Shown: one piece after another, positions 16,591 to 24,969 of the stretch | Position numbering within the stretch: position 1 is the first letter of the stretch | Layout of the letters: each line of letters opens with the position of its first letter | NCBI RefSeq assembly: GCF_005222485.1 | Contig: NZ_CP029078.1 | Coordinates: 7,379,501-7,443,500 of the forward strand | From: Streptomyces griseoviridis | GTDB taxonomy: Bacteria; Actinomycetota; Actinomycetes; Streptomycetales; Streptomycetaceae | Direction: 5' to 3' | Length of the DNA stretch: 64,000 nt | The notes under the pieces: model-generated | Database searches by the model: none | What the model saw: only the letters and a program-made list of their open reading frames with translations | Told to the model about the DNA's origin: nothing | Program-made: the position numbers and the translations under genes

Positions 16591-19074
16591 ATGGACCGTG
16601 GCACCGAGAGGGACGCGCCTGCCAGTCCGGGAGCGGGTGACGGCCCTGCTCCCGACCCGGCCGGGGCAGGCCGGGTGCCGCTGGCCGTCGTCGTGGTCGA
16701 CCGCGACGGCCTGGTCTCCCACTGGAGCAGGGGCGCACGCCGGTTGTTCGGCGTCACCAAGGAGCAGGCCGTCGGGCAGACCGCCGTCGATCTGCTGCCC
16801 GTCGCCGGCGCGCTGCCCGAGGAGGACGAGACCTCGCCGTACGGGGCGTACGGCTCCTACGACGGGCTCGGTCCGGGGCTCGACGGCTCCCTCGGCGCCC
16901 GGTTCTCCTACCCGGCCGCGGGGCGCGCCCGGCTCACCGTCCCCGGGCGGGACCGGGTGGACGTCCTATGGTGGGCCTACCCGCTGGTCGGCCCCGGCCC
17001 CGAACGGCTCCTCGTGCTCGCCGCCGACACCGCGGGCCTGTGCCACGACGACGGCCGGGACCCGGCCCACGAGCGCATCGCGCCCGGCTTCGCCCTGCAC
17101 ACCGACTTCGACGGCGCCGACGAACTCGCCCGCCGGCTGCCCGACATCCTGCCCAGCATGAGCGTCGGCGAGGGCGCCAGGATCGTCGCGCAGGTCCTCG
17201 AACTGGGCTATCCCGTCATCGAGTTCAGCCAGAACGAGCTGGTGCCCGTGACCCCCGACTGGGGCGTGCCCCGCCGCGTCGAGCGCCGGGCCCGCCGCGA
17301 ACAGGCCGCCCGCGCCGCGGCCGAGGGCCTCGACGGGGGCCCCGATCACCCTTGGGGCGCGGGCGCCGAGGACGCCGAGGACGCCGAGGACCTCGAGTAC
17401 GCGGCCGTCCGCGAACACCTGGAGTTCCTCAACGACGTCAGCGCGCGGATCGGCACCTCCCTCGACCTGGCCCGCACGATCGCCGAGGTCAGCCGGGCCG
17501 TCGTGCCCCGCTTCACCGACGTCGCCGGCACCTATCTGCGCGAACAGGTCGTCGCGGGCGAGGGGTTCCCCGAGGGCGTGCCCGACACCACCACCCTCTG
17601 GCACCGGGTCGCCGTCGAGCACACCGACGAACCCGGCCGCTGGGAGGACGTCGTCCCGGTCGGCGAGGCCATGCCGTTCCCCGCGCACACCCCGTTCTTC
17701 CAGTGCATGACCAGCGGCGAACCCGTCCTCGTGCCGCGCGTCACCGAGGAGATGGGGCACGCCATCGCCGCGCAGTTCGAGAAGCGCGACATCAGGCCCC
17801 TGATCAACGGCCGTTCCATGCTGGTCGTCCCGCTCAAGGCGCGCACCGTCGTCCTCGGCTTCATGATCCTGCTGCGCCACCCCGAGCGGGCCGTCTTCAC
17901 CGACATGGACCGCGTCACCGGCGCCGAACTCGCCGCCCGCGCCGGGCTCGTGCTCGACAACGCGCGCATGTACACCTACCAGGAGAACGTCGCCGAGACG
18001 CTCCAGGACAGCATGCTGCCGCACATCCCGGCCCGGATGGCGGGCTGCGACATCGCCACCCGCTACCTCCCCGGCACCCTCCTCGGCCGGGTCGGCGGCG
18101 ACTGGTTCGACGCGGTGAAGCTGCCCGGCGCCCGCACCGCCCTGGTCGTCGGCGACGTCATGGGCCACGGCCTCAACTCGGCAGCCATGATGGGCCAGTT
18201 ACGCACGGCCGTCGCCACCATGGCAGCCCTCGACCTGCCACCCGTGCAGCTGCTGCGCAACCTCGACGACCTCGCGCTGCGCCTGGGCGACGGCTATCTA
18301 GCGACCTGCCTGTACGCCGTGTACGACCCGATCGCGGGCGAACTGCTCCTCGCCAACGCCGGTCACATCCCGCCCGTCCTGGTCCGCGCCGACGACGGCC
18401 GCAGCGAACTCCTCGACCTGCCCACCGGCGCGCCCGTCGGGGTCGGCGGGGTGCCCTTCGAGACGGTACGGGTGCCCGTGGCGCCCGGTGACCGGCTGGT
18501 GATGTGCACGGACGGGCTGGTCGAGATGCGCGGCGAGGACATCGGTGTCGGCCTCGCGACGCTCTGCGAGTCCGCCGCCCATCCGGCCGCCTCCATGGAC
18601 GACGCCTGCGACACCATCATCCGTGCCCTCAACACCCGCGGCGGCCGCAAGGACGACGTCGCCCTGCTGATGGCCCGCCTCAACGGGCTCGCCCCCGAGG
18701 CCGTCGCCGAGTGGCGGTTCCCGCCCGACCCCGTCGAGGTCGGCCGGGCCCGCGCGGCCGTGCGGGAACGACTCCACGAGTGGGGGCTCGACAGGCTCGC
18801 CGAACCGGCCGCGTTGATGGTCAGCGAACTCGTCACCAACGCCGTACGGCACTCCCACCACGGGCCGGTCGTGCTGCGATTGGTGCGCGGCGACACCCTG
18901 CTCTGCGAAGTGGACGACGACGACAGCGAGTTGCCGTCGCTGCGGAACGCCGGCCCCGACGACGAGTCGGGGCGCGGACTGCGGGTGGTGAGCGCGCTGG
19001 CCCGGGAGTGGGGCACCAGCCGCACCGCCACGGGCAAGTCGGTCAGCTTCGAACTCACCCTGCCCGGCGGCTGA
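16591..19074 (+). CDS. SpoIIE-family PP2C phosphatase with PAS, GAF and RsbW-like ATPase domains (TTA codon)
   Basis: 827 residues from ATG 16591, preferred because GGGAGAGAGG lies upstream and the codons before it lack GC3 bias; in-frame GTG/TTG codons exist at 16549 and 16507. Domains: PAS-like (about 25-145, VPLAVVVVDRDGLVSHWSRG), GAF (about 265-440), SpoIIE phosphatase (about 450-680, with VGGDWFDAVKLPG and VGDVMGHGLNSAA for metal ligands, NAGHIPPVL, CTDGLVE), and HATPase_c (about 700-825, SELVTNAVRHS, GRGLRVV). These proteins dephosphorylate anti-anti-sigma factors and can kinase them via the ATPase domain. Codon 537 (18199-18201) is TTA, implying bldA control. Confidence 0.9.
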   Translation: MDRGTERDAPASPGAGDGPAPDPAGAGRVPLAVVVVDRDGLVSHWSRGARRLFGVTKEQAVGQTAVDLLPVAGALPEEDETSPYGAYGSYDGLGPGLDGSLGARFSYPAAGRARLTVPGRDRVDVLWWAYPLVGPGPERLLVLAADTAGLCHDDGRDPAHERIAPGFALHTDFDGADELARRLPDILPSMSVGEGARIVAQVLELGYPVIEFSQNELVPVTPDWGVPRRVERRARREQAARAAAEGLDGGPDHPWGAGAEDAEDAEDLEYAAVREHLEFLNDVSARIGTSLDLARTIAEVSRAVVPRFTDVAGTYLREQVVAGEGFPEGVPDTTTLWHRVAVEHTDEPGRWEDVVPVGEAMPFPAHTPFFQCMTSGEPVLVPRVTEEMGHAIAAQFEKRDIRPLINGRSMLVVPLKARTVVLGFMILLRHPERAVFTDMDRVTGAELAARAGLVLDNARMYTYQENVAETLQDSMLPHIPARMAGCDIATRYLPGTLLGRVGGDWFDAVKLPGARTALVVGDVMGHGLNSAAMMGQLRTAVATMAALDLPPVQLLRNLDDLALRLGDGYLATCLYAVYDPIAGELLLANAGHIPPVLVRADDGRSELLDLPTGAPVGVGGVPFETVRVPVAPGDRLVMCTDGLVEMRGEDIGVGLATLCESAAHPAASMDDACDTIIRALNTRGGRKDDVALLMARLNGLAPEAVAEWRFPPDPVEVGRARAAVRERLHEWGLDRLAEPAALMVSELVTNAVRHSHHGPVVLRLVRGDTLLCEVDDDDSELPSLRNAGPDDESGRGLRVVSALAREWGTSRTATGKSVSFELTLPGG

Positions 19075-19313
19075 CCGCCACCGCGCCTTGTGCGGCAGGG
19101 GGCGCCCGCGGGCCGGGTACGCCCTCCGGGGGCGGTTGTCGTGTCACGGTACGAGGGCATCCGCGGGGGCGCGTGAGGTGTGCGCGGGCGTGCGCATCAC
19201 GGGTGGGGCGTGAAGGAATGCGCCACGTGCTTGTGGGCGCCCCCGCAGGCGCGATAGGACCGTACTGGCCCGCTCTGCGCGGCGGGCCGGCGGCGCGTCC
19301 TGGGGAGTTGGAC

Positions 19314-20039
19314 ATGAGCGTGACGAGTCGGTACCGCGAGGCCTGGGAGGGCTTCTGGCGCGAGGCGCCCGAGGAACCCGGGGCGGTGTTCTGGGACGCG
19401 GAGCCGGTCCTGACCGCCGCCCACCATCTCGCCCTCTACGAACCCTACTTGCTCGACCCGGGGCTGCCCCTGGTGGACCTCGGCTGCGGCAACGGCACCC
19501 AGACCAGATACCTCGCCGACCGGTTCCCGCGCGTCGTCGGCTTCGACCTCTCCGGCGCGGCCATCGGCCACGCCCGCCGCGCCGACCCCGGCGGGCTCGC
19601 CGCCTACCGGGTGCTCGACGCCGTCGACAAGGCCGACACGGACACCCTGCGCGCGGAACTCGGCGACGCCAACGTCTATGTGCGGGGCGTCCTGCACCAG
19701 GCGGCGGCCGAGGACCGGCAGCCGCTGGTGGACGCCGTCGCCGGGCTCGTCGGCGTGCGCGGCCGGGCCTTCATCGTCGAACTCGCCGAGAGCGCGAGGC
19801 CGGCGATGGCGGAGCTGGCGCGACGCCCGACGGGACCGCCGCCCAAGCTCGTCCCGATCCTGCGGCACGGCATCGCGCCGGGCGAGATGTCCGACGCGGC
19901 CCTGCCCGAACACCTGGGCGCGGCCGGCCTCACCGTCCTCGCGAGCGGCGAACTCCCGCTCACCACCACGGAGTCCGAGGAGAACGGCACGCGGGTGGCG
20001 CTGCCGTCGCACTGGTACGTGGCGGGCCGCGCGACCTGA
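19314..20039 (+). CDS. Class I SAM-dependent methyltransferase
   Basis: 241 residues from ATG 19314 with GGGGAG upstream. Motif I PLVDLGCGNGTQTRYL near residue 55, followed by the acidic residue in VVGFDLS. The C-terminal half carries a His- and Pro-rich region of unknown function. Substrate unknown. It stands alone, 239 bp after the SpoIIE gene and convergent with the TetR gene. Confidence 0.8.
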   Translation: MSVTSRYREAWEGFWREAPEEPGAVFWDAEPVLTAAHHLALYEPYLLDPGLPLVDLGCGNGTQTRYLADRFPRVVGFDLSGAAIGHARRADPGGLAAYRVLDAVDKADTDTLRAELGDANVYVRGVLHQAAAEDRQPLVDAVAGLVGVRGRAFIVELAESARPAMAELARRPTGPPPKLVPILRHGIAPGEMSDAALPEHLGAAGLTVLASGELPLTTTESEENGTRVALPSHWYVAGRAT

Positions 20040-20161
20040 GGGGGAGGGGCGGGACGGCGAACTCCCTCCCGCCCCCATCGGCGGTGCCGGTCATGGAGCC
20101 GGTGGTGCCGTCGCCTGGGACGCCGGTGGTTCTGGTGCCCGACGTGCAGCCGCCGGTGCCT

Positions 20162-20240
20162 CCGCCGGGCTTCCTGGTGGTGTGTCCGGTCAGCCGGCGG
20201 GCTTCGCGGCGGTGTGTCGGGTCAGCCGGCGGGCTTTGCC
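20162..20240. repeat. 32-bp-period tandem repeat (about 2.5 units)
   Basis: CCGGCGGGCTT landmarks at 20162, 20194 and 20226 are separated by exactly 32 bp, with GTGTGTCSGGTCAG between. It lies just after the convergent TetR stop and may include its terminator region. Confidence 0.6.
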
Positions 20241-20250
20241 GCGGCGCCGG

Positions 20251-20841
20251 TCAGCGGGACGCGAGGGCGTCGAACGCGTCGTCCAGCAGGGCGACCAGAT
20301 CGAGGGCGCCGTCGGAGGCGAGCCAGTGGTCGAGGGCGACGTTCAGGCAGTCGAGGGCGGCCGCGGCGCGCACCGACTGGGCCAGCGTGGGCTGGTCGTC
20401 GCCGGCCCGCCCGGCGAGCGCGGCGGCCAGTGAGGGGCGCCAGGTGTACTGCTTCTCCAGGTTCCGGGCGCACAGCGCGGGCGTGTCCCTGACCAGCCGG
20501 GTCGTCGCGAGGGAACCCGCCGGATCCTCGTGGTAGCGGGCGATGACGGTGTCCATGGCCCGGCGGAGCGCCGTCCAGTCGTCCTCGTCGGCGGGGCGGG
20601 CGCGCAGGGCGTCCGCGAGCCGCCGCTCGGACCCGTCGAAGGCTGCGAGGACGGCGTCCTCCTTGGTGCCGAAGTAGCGCAGGAAGGTGCTCCGGGAGAC
20701 CCCGGCGGCGCTCGCGAGGTCGTCGAGCGTCACCTTGTCGAAGCCGTCGCGACGGAACAACTCGAAGGCCACCCGGGTCAGTTCGGCCCGGACGGCCGCT
20801 CTGGCGATGTCCCTCGTGCTGCTCCGTGTCGCTGCGCTCAC
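20251..20841 (-). CDS. TetR-family transcriptional regulator
   Basis: 196 residues from GTG 20841. Helix-turn-helix at about 30-65 (FDKVTLDDLASAAGVSRSTF, then LRYFGTKEDAVLA). The C-terminal domain resembles the TetR_C_17/MftR-like type but I cannot assign a ligand. A TAGGAT -10 box ends 6 bp before the GTG, indicating a leaderless transcript. It is divergent from the F420/NADP oxidoreductase gene, with a 19-bp near-palindrome between them, so it most likely represses itself and that gene. Confidence 0.88.
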   Translation of the reverse strand: MSAATRSSTRDIARAAVRAELTRVAFELFRRDGFDKVTLDDLASAAGVSRSTFLRYFGTKEDAVLAAFDGSERRLADALRARPADEDDWTALRRAMDTVIARYHEDPAGSLATTRLVRDTPALCARNLEKQYTWRPSLAAALAGRAGDDQPTLAQSVRAAAALDCLNVALDHWLASDGALDLVALLDDAFDALASR

Positions 20842-20847
20842 GCCGTG

Positions 20848-20853
20848 ATCCTA
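20848..20853 (-). promoter_or_regulatory. -10 box TAGGAT of the leaderless tetR transcript
   Basis: Minus strand TAGGAT, then CACGGC, then the GTG start codon. No ribosome-binding site is present. Confidence 0.5.
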
Positions 20854-20897
20854 CCGCCCGCCGGGTCTCACTTGCATGGTTGACACCTGGTGGCTAA

Positions 20898-20916
20898 CGT
20901 GACACTCAGTTTCACG
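20898..20916. promoter_or_regulatory. 19-bp near-perfect operator palindrome
   Basis: CGTGA-c-ACT-c-AGT-t-TCACG: nine bases per arm around a central base with one mismatched pair. Position between the divergent tetR and oxidoreductase genes fits a TetR operator. Confidence 0.65.
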
Positions 20917-20950
20917 TTCGAATCTGTTACCCGCCCGGAGGCACGCCATC

Positions 20951-21670
20951 GTGACCAGGACCGTCGGCATCATCGGCAGCGGCATGATCGGCGGTGCCCT
21001 CGCCCGGCTCGCCGTCGCCGCCGGACGTGACGTCGTGCTCGCCAACTCGCGAGGCCCCGAGAGCCTCGCCCCGCTCGTCGCCGACCTCGGCGCCCGCGCC
21101 CGCGCCGCCACCCCGGCGGAGGCCGCCCGCGCCGGTGACCTGGTCGTGGCCGCCGTCCCGCTGGGCGTCCACACCCTGCTGCCCGCCGCCGAGCTGGCCG
21201 GCCTGACCGTCGTCGACGCGATGGTCTACCACCCCGAACGCGACGGCCGGATAGCCGAGTTGGACGCCGGAGGGATCACCTCCAGCGAGCTGGTGCAGCG
21301 GCACCTGGCCGGTTCCCGGGTGGTCAAGACGTTCGCGACGATCGACTTCCACCACCTGGTCGCCCTCGCCCGCCCGGCCGGCGCCCCCGACCGCAGCGCC
21401 CTGCCCCTCGCGGGCACTGACCCGACCGCCAAGGCGGAGGTGGTCGCGCTGCTCGACGCCCTCGGCTACGACGCCGTCGACATCGGCACCCTCGCCGACA
21501 GCGGATGCCTCGCGCCGGGAACGCCCGCCTATGTGCGGCCGTACATGGGGGACAGGCCCGAGTGGCTCGACCCGGAGGAGACGCGACGCTGGTTCCTCGC
21601 CAGCCGCGGCGTACCGGTGCCGGCCGCGCGCGTACGCGAACTCACCGGGACGGCACACAGGGCGAGTTGA
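20951..21670 (+). CDS. NAD(P)-binding reductase of the F420:NADP oxidoreductase-like family
   Basis: 239 residues from GTG 20951 with GGAGG upstream. N-terminal Rossmann motif GIIGSGMIGGALARLA (G-x-G-x-x-G) followed by VVLANSRGPESL, where NSRGP is the NADP-phosphate-binding pattern of F420-dependent NADP oxidoreductases (Fno/NpdG) and related dinucleotide-binding proteins. No F420-binding residues can be verified by eye, so the hydride donor is uncertain. Divergently transcribed with the TetR gene, likely under its control. An 8-bp inverted repeat (GACCACGG/CCGTGGTC, 21669-21704) follows the stop. Confidence 0.8.
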   Translation: MTRTVGIIGSGMIGGALARLAVAAGRDVVLANSRGPESLAPLVADLGARARAATPAEAARAGDLVVAAVPLGVHTLLPAAELAGLTVVDAMVYHPERDGRIAELDAGGITSSELVQRHLAGSRVVKTFATIDFHHLVALARPAGAPDRSALPLAGTDPTAKAEVVALLDALGYDAVDIGTLADSGCLAPGTPAYVRPYMGDRPEWLDPEETRRWFLASRGVPVPAARVRELTGTAHRAS

Positions 21671-21704
21671 CCACGGCCGTTCCCGTCGTGGGTCGACCGT
21701 GGTC
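21669..21704 (+). terminator. Possible weak terminator hairpin
   Basis: GACCACGG ... CCGTGGTC, 8-bp stem with a 20-nt loop, starting at the oxidoreductase stop codon. Downstream repeats of CGTGGGTCGMCCGTGG follow; no T tract. Confidence 0.3.
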
Positions 21705-21898
21705 GCTCCCGCCGTGGGTCGCCCGTGGCCCAGCTCGCCGCGAACCGCCCGGACCCGAGCCCGCCGCGCCCTACCCCGGCCCCAGCGTCCCGCCCGAGCC
21801 GCGCCGCCCCCCCCGGACCCCGGCCCCCCGGATGTCCCATCCCCCCGGATACCCGGACGTCCCAGCCCCGCCCCCGAACCGAACAGAGAGCCCTCGCC

Positions 21899-22654
21899 AT
21901 GACCGCCGTACACGGCACCGTCGTCGATCTCGTCACCGTGGACGGTGTCGTCGATGCCTACCTCGCTCATCCCGCCGACGGCGTCCCGCGGCCCGCCGTG
22001 CTGTTCTGCATGGACGCCTTCGGGCTGCGCCCGCATCTGCGGGGCATGGCCGACCGGCTGGCCGCCGCCGGGTACACCGTGCTGGTGCCCAACCTGTTCC
22101 ACCGGGCCGGGCGGGCTCCCGTCGTCGAGCTGCCCGACTTCATCGATCTCGCCGAACGCCCGGAGATCGTGCGGCAGTTGGCGCCCGCCGCGCGGACCCT
22201 CACCCCGGACGCCGCGATGCGGGACGCCGCCGTCTACCTGGACTGGCTGGCCGCGTCCCCGCTCACCACCGAGGGACCCGCCGGGGTCACCGGGTACTGC
22301 GTGGGGGCCGGGTTCGCCCTGCGCGTCGCCGGGACCCACCCCGACCGGGTCGCCGCCGTGGCCGGCTTCCACGGCGCCCATCTCGCCACCGATGCCCCCG
22401 ACAGCCCGCACCTGGTCGCGGGACGCGTCACCGCGGAGCTGTATTTCGGCCACGCGGACCAGGACGTCACCAACCCCGCCGAGCAGATCGCCCGCCTCGG
22501 CCTGGCCCTCACCGAGGCCGGGGTCCGCCACCGCGCCGAGGTCTACGAGGGCGCCCACCACGGCTTCACCCAGGCCGACACCGCCGCGTACGGGGCCGAG
22601 GCGTCCGAGCGGCACTGGTCGGCGCTGCTCGACCTGTTCGCGCGCGCTCTCTGA
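21899..22654 (+). CDS. Dienelactone hydrolase family protein
   Basis: 251 residues from ATG 21899. Alpha/beta hydrolase with a cysteine nucleophile: GYCVGAG (Cys134), acid in FGHADQDVT and His in EGAHHGFT, the Cys-Asp-His triad of dienelactone hydrolases. LFCMDAFGLRPHLRGMADRL near 35-54 is also typical. Function in chloroaromatic degradation is not implied; family members hydrolyse diverse esters and lactones. The upstream 228 bp are Pro-codon-like and C-rich, with no gene. Confidence 0.87.
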   Translation: MTAVHGTVVDLVTVDGVVDAYLAHPADGVPRPAVLFCMDAFGLRPHLRGMADRLAAAGYTVLVPNLFHRAGRAPVVELPDFIDLAERPEIVRQLAPAARTLTPDAAMRDAAVYLDWLAASPLTTEGPAGVTGYCVGAGFALRVAGTHPDRVAAVAGFHGAHLATDAPDSPHLVAGRVTAELYFGHADQDVTNPAEQIARLGLALTEAGVRHRAEVYEGAHHGFTQADTAAYGAEASERHWSALLDLFARAL

Positions 22655-22697
22655 ACATCCTGGCCGGTTCCGCTCCCGACGCGTAACGTGGCGCTCC

Positions 22698-23531
22698 ATG
22701 AAGATCCTGATCAGCGCCGACATGGAGGGCGCGACCGGTGTGACCTGGCCGGCGGACGTGCTGCCCGGCACACCGCAGTGGGAGCGCTGCCGGTCGATGT
22801 TCACCTCCGACGTCGACGCCGCCGTCCGCGGTTTCTTCGACGGCGGCGCCGACGAGGTCCTCGTCAACGAGGCCCACTGGACGATGCGCAACCTGCTCCT
22901 CGAACGGCTCGACGAGCGCGCCGAGATGCTCACCGGGCGGCACAAGTCGCTGTCCATGGTGGAGGGCGTCCAGCACGGCGACGTCGACGGCATCGCCTTC
23001 GTCGGCTACCACGCGGGCGCCGGCATGGAGGGCGTCCTCGCCCACACCTATCTCGCCAACTCCATCACCGGCGTCTGGGTCGACGGCGTACGCGCCAGCG
23101 AGGGGCTGCTCAACGCCCGCGTCGTCGCCGAGTACGGCGTCCCGGTCGTCCTCGTCACCGGCGACGACCTGGCCTGCGAGGACGCCCTCGGCTACGCGCC
23201 CGAGGCGCTGAAGGTCGCCGTCAAGGACCATGTCTCCCGGTACGCGGCCGTCTGCCGGACACCGGCCAGGACCGCCGCCGACATCCGGGCCGCGGCCAAG
23301 GAGGCCGCCGAACTGGCGGTCCGTCAGGAACCGGCGCAGGACGGCCCGTTCACCATCGCCCTGGAGTTCGACGCCGAACACCTCGCGATGGCCTCGACCG
23401 TGGTGCCCGGCGTGACCAGGACCGGGGAGCGCAGGATCGCCTACACCAGCCCGACCATGTACGAGGGCATCAGGACCTTCAAGGCGGTCACCACGATCGC
23501 ATCCGCCGCAGTGGAGGAGCAGTATGGCTGA
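22698..23531 (+). CDS. M55-family D-aminopeptidase (DppA-like)
   Basis: 277 residues from ATG 22698. Zinc ligands of Bacillus DppA are matched: Asp8 and Glu10 (SADMEG), His60 (NEAHW), His105 (GYHAGAG) and Glu135 (ASEG), with His116 at the proposed nucleophile. It releases N-terminal D-amino acids from short peptides such as those derived from peptidoglycan; cytoplasmic. No Shine-Dalgarno sequence; TAACGT ends 8 bp before the ATG, so the message may be leaderless. It overlaps the M20 peptidase gene by 8 bp. Confidence 0.9.
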   Translation: MKILISADMEGATGVTWPADVLPGTPQWERCRSMFTSDVDAAVRGFFDGGADEVLVNEAHWTMRNLLLERLDERAEMLTGRHKSLSMVEGVQHGDVDGIAFVGYHAGAGMEGVLAHTYLANSITGVWVDGVRASEGLLNARVVAEYGVPVVLVTGDDLACEDALGYAPEALKVAVKDHVSRYAAVCRTPARTAADIRAAAKEAAELAVRQEPAQDGPFTIALEFDAEHLAMASTVVPGVTRTGERRIAYTSPTMYEGIRTFKAVTTIASAAVEEQYG

Positions 23532-24828
23532 CGACCTGGCCCTGGACGAGGTCGTCCGGTTCACCTCCGACCTGATCCGGCTCGACACCACCAACCGGGG
23601 CGGTGGCGACTGCCGGGAGCGGCCCGCCGCCGAGTACGCGGCCGAGCAACTCGCGGGCGCCGGGCTCGAACCCGTCCTCCTGGAGCGCACCGAGGGCCGC
23701 ACCAACGTCGTGGCCCGCGTCGAGGGCTCGGACCCGTCCGCCGACGCCCTGCTGGTCCACGGCCACCTGGACGTCGTGCCCGCCGAGGCCGCCGACTGGA
23801 GCGTCCACCCGTTCTCCGGCGAGGTCAGGGACGGCGTCGTGTGGGGGCGCGGCGCGGTCGACATGAAGAACATGGACGCGATGATCCTGGCCGTCGTGCG
23901 GTCCTGGGCGCGGGCGGGCGTACGGCCGAGACGGGACGTGGTGATCGCGTTCACCGCCGACGAGGAGGCCAGCGCCGAGGACGGCTCGGGGTTCCTCGCC
24001 GACCGCCACCGCGACCTCTTCGAGGGGTGCACCGAAGGCGTCAGCGAGTCGGGGGCGTTCACCTTCCACGACGGTTCCGGACGCCAGATCTACCCGATCG
24101 CGGCCGGTGAGCGCGGTACGGGCTGGCTGAAGCTGACCGCGCGCGGCCGGGCCGGGCACGGCTCCAAGGTCAACCGCGAGAACGCGGTCACCCGGCTCGC
24201 CGCCGCCATCACCCGGATCGGCGCCCACGAGTGGCCGCTGCGGCTGACCCCGACGGTCTCCGCCGCCCTCACCGAACTCGCCGCCCTCTACGGCGTCGAC
24301 CCCGACCTGGCCCACGCGGACCTGCTCCTCGAGAAGCTCGGCCCGGCCGCCAAACTCGTCGAGTCGACGGTCCGCAACAGCGCCAACCCGACCATGCTGG
24401 AAGCCGGTTACAAGGTCAACGTCATTCCGGGTGAGGCGGTGGCGTACGTCGACGGACGCTTCCTGCCCGGCGGCGAGGACGAGTTCCGCACCACCCTCGA
24501 CCGGCTCACGGGACCCGACGTCGACTGGGAGTTCGCGCACCGCGAAGTGGCGCTCCAGGCGCCCCTGGACACCCCGACGTACGCCCGGATGCGGGCCGCG
24601 ATCGAGGAGTTCGCGCCCGAGGGGCACGTGGTGCCGTACTGCATGTCGGGCGGCACCGACGCCAAGCAGTTCTCCCGACTCGGCATCACCGGCTACGGGT
24701 TCACACCGCTGAGGCTGCCCGAGGGGTACGACTACCAGGCGATGTTCCACGGCGTCGACGAGCGGGTGCCGGTCGACGCGCTGCACTTCGGCGTCCGCGT
24801 CCTCGACCGCTTCCTGCGGTCGGCGTAG
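23524..24828 (+). CDS. M20-family metallopeptidase
   Basis: 434 residues. Di-zinc site: His81 and Asp83 in VHGHLDVVP, bridging Asp113 in GRGAVDMK, catalytic Glu147/148 in FTADEEAS, and a lid/dimerisation domain in the middle. ATG 23524 overlaps the end of the D-aminopeptidase gene, with GGAGGAG just upstream, so the pair is coupled. Family members are carboxypeptidases, aminopeptidases or deacylases; pairing with DppA suggests di- or tripeptide turnover. No signal peptide. Confidence 0.9.
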   Translation: MADDLALDEVVRFTSDLIRLDTTNRGGGDCRERPAAEYAAEQLAGAGLEPVLLERTEGRTNVVARVEGSDPSADALLVHGHLDVVPAEAADWSVHPFSGEVRDGVVWGRGAVDMKNMDAMILAVVRSWARAGVRPRRDVVIAFTADEEASAEDGSGFLADRHRDLFEGCTEGVSESGAFTFHDGSGRQIYPIAAGERGTGWLKLTARGRAGHGSKVNRENAVTRLAAAITRIGAHEWPLRLTPTVSAALTELAALYGVDPDLAHADLLLEKLGPAAKLVESTVRNSANPTMLEAGYKVNVIPGEAVAYVDGRFLPGGEDEFRTTLDRLTGPDVDWEFAHREVALQAPLDTPTYARMRAAIEEFAPEGHVVPYCMSGGTDAKQFSRLGITGYGFTPLRLPEGYDYQAMFHGVDERVPVDALHFGVRVLDRFLRSA

Positions 24829-24969
24829 GCGCGACGCGGCACCCAGGCCCCTGACGGAGCCACCTGAAGAAGCCACCGGACGAAGCCACTTGACGACCGG
24901 CACCGCCGGATGAAGCCGGACCACGAAGCCTGATGAACCGGATCATGAAGCCTGATGAAGGGGGAGACC
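24829..24969. repeat. GAAGCC-rich spacer with 22-bp duplication
   Basis: GAAGCC occurs repeatedly, and GAAGCCTGATGAA appears at 24925 and 24947 (22 bp apart), directly before the S9 peptidase ribosome site. No gene. Confidence 0.45.
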
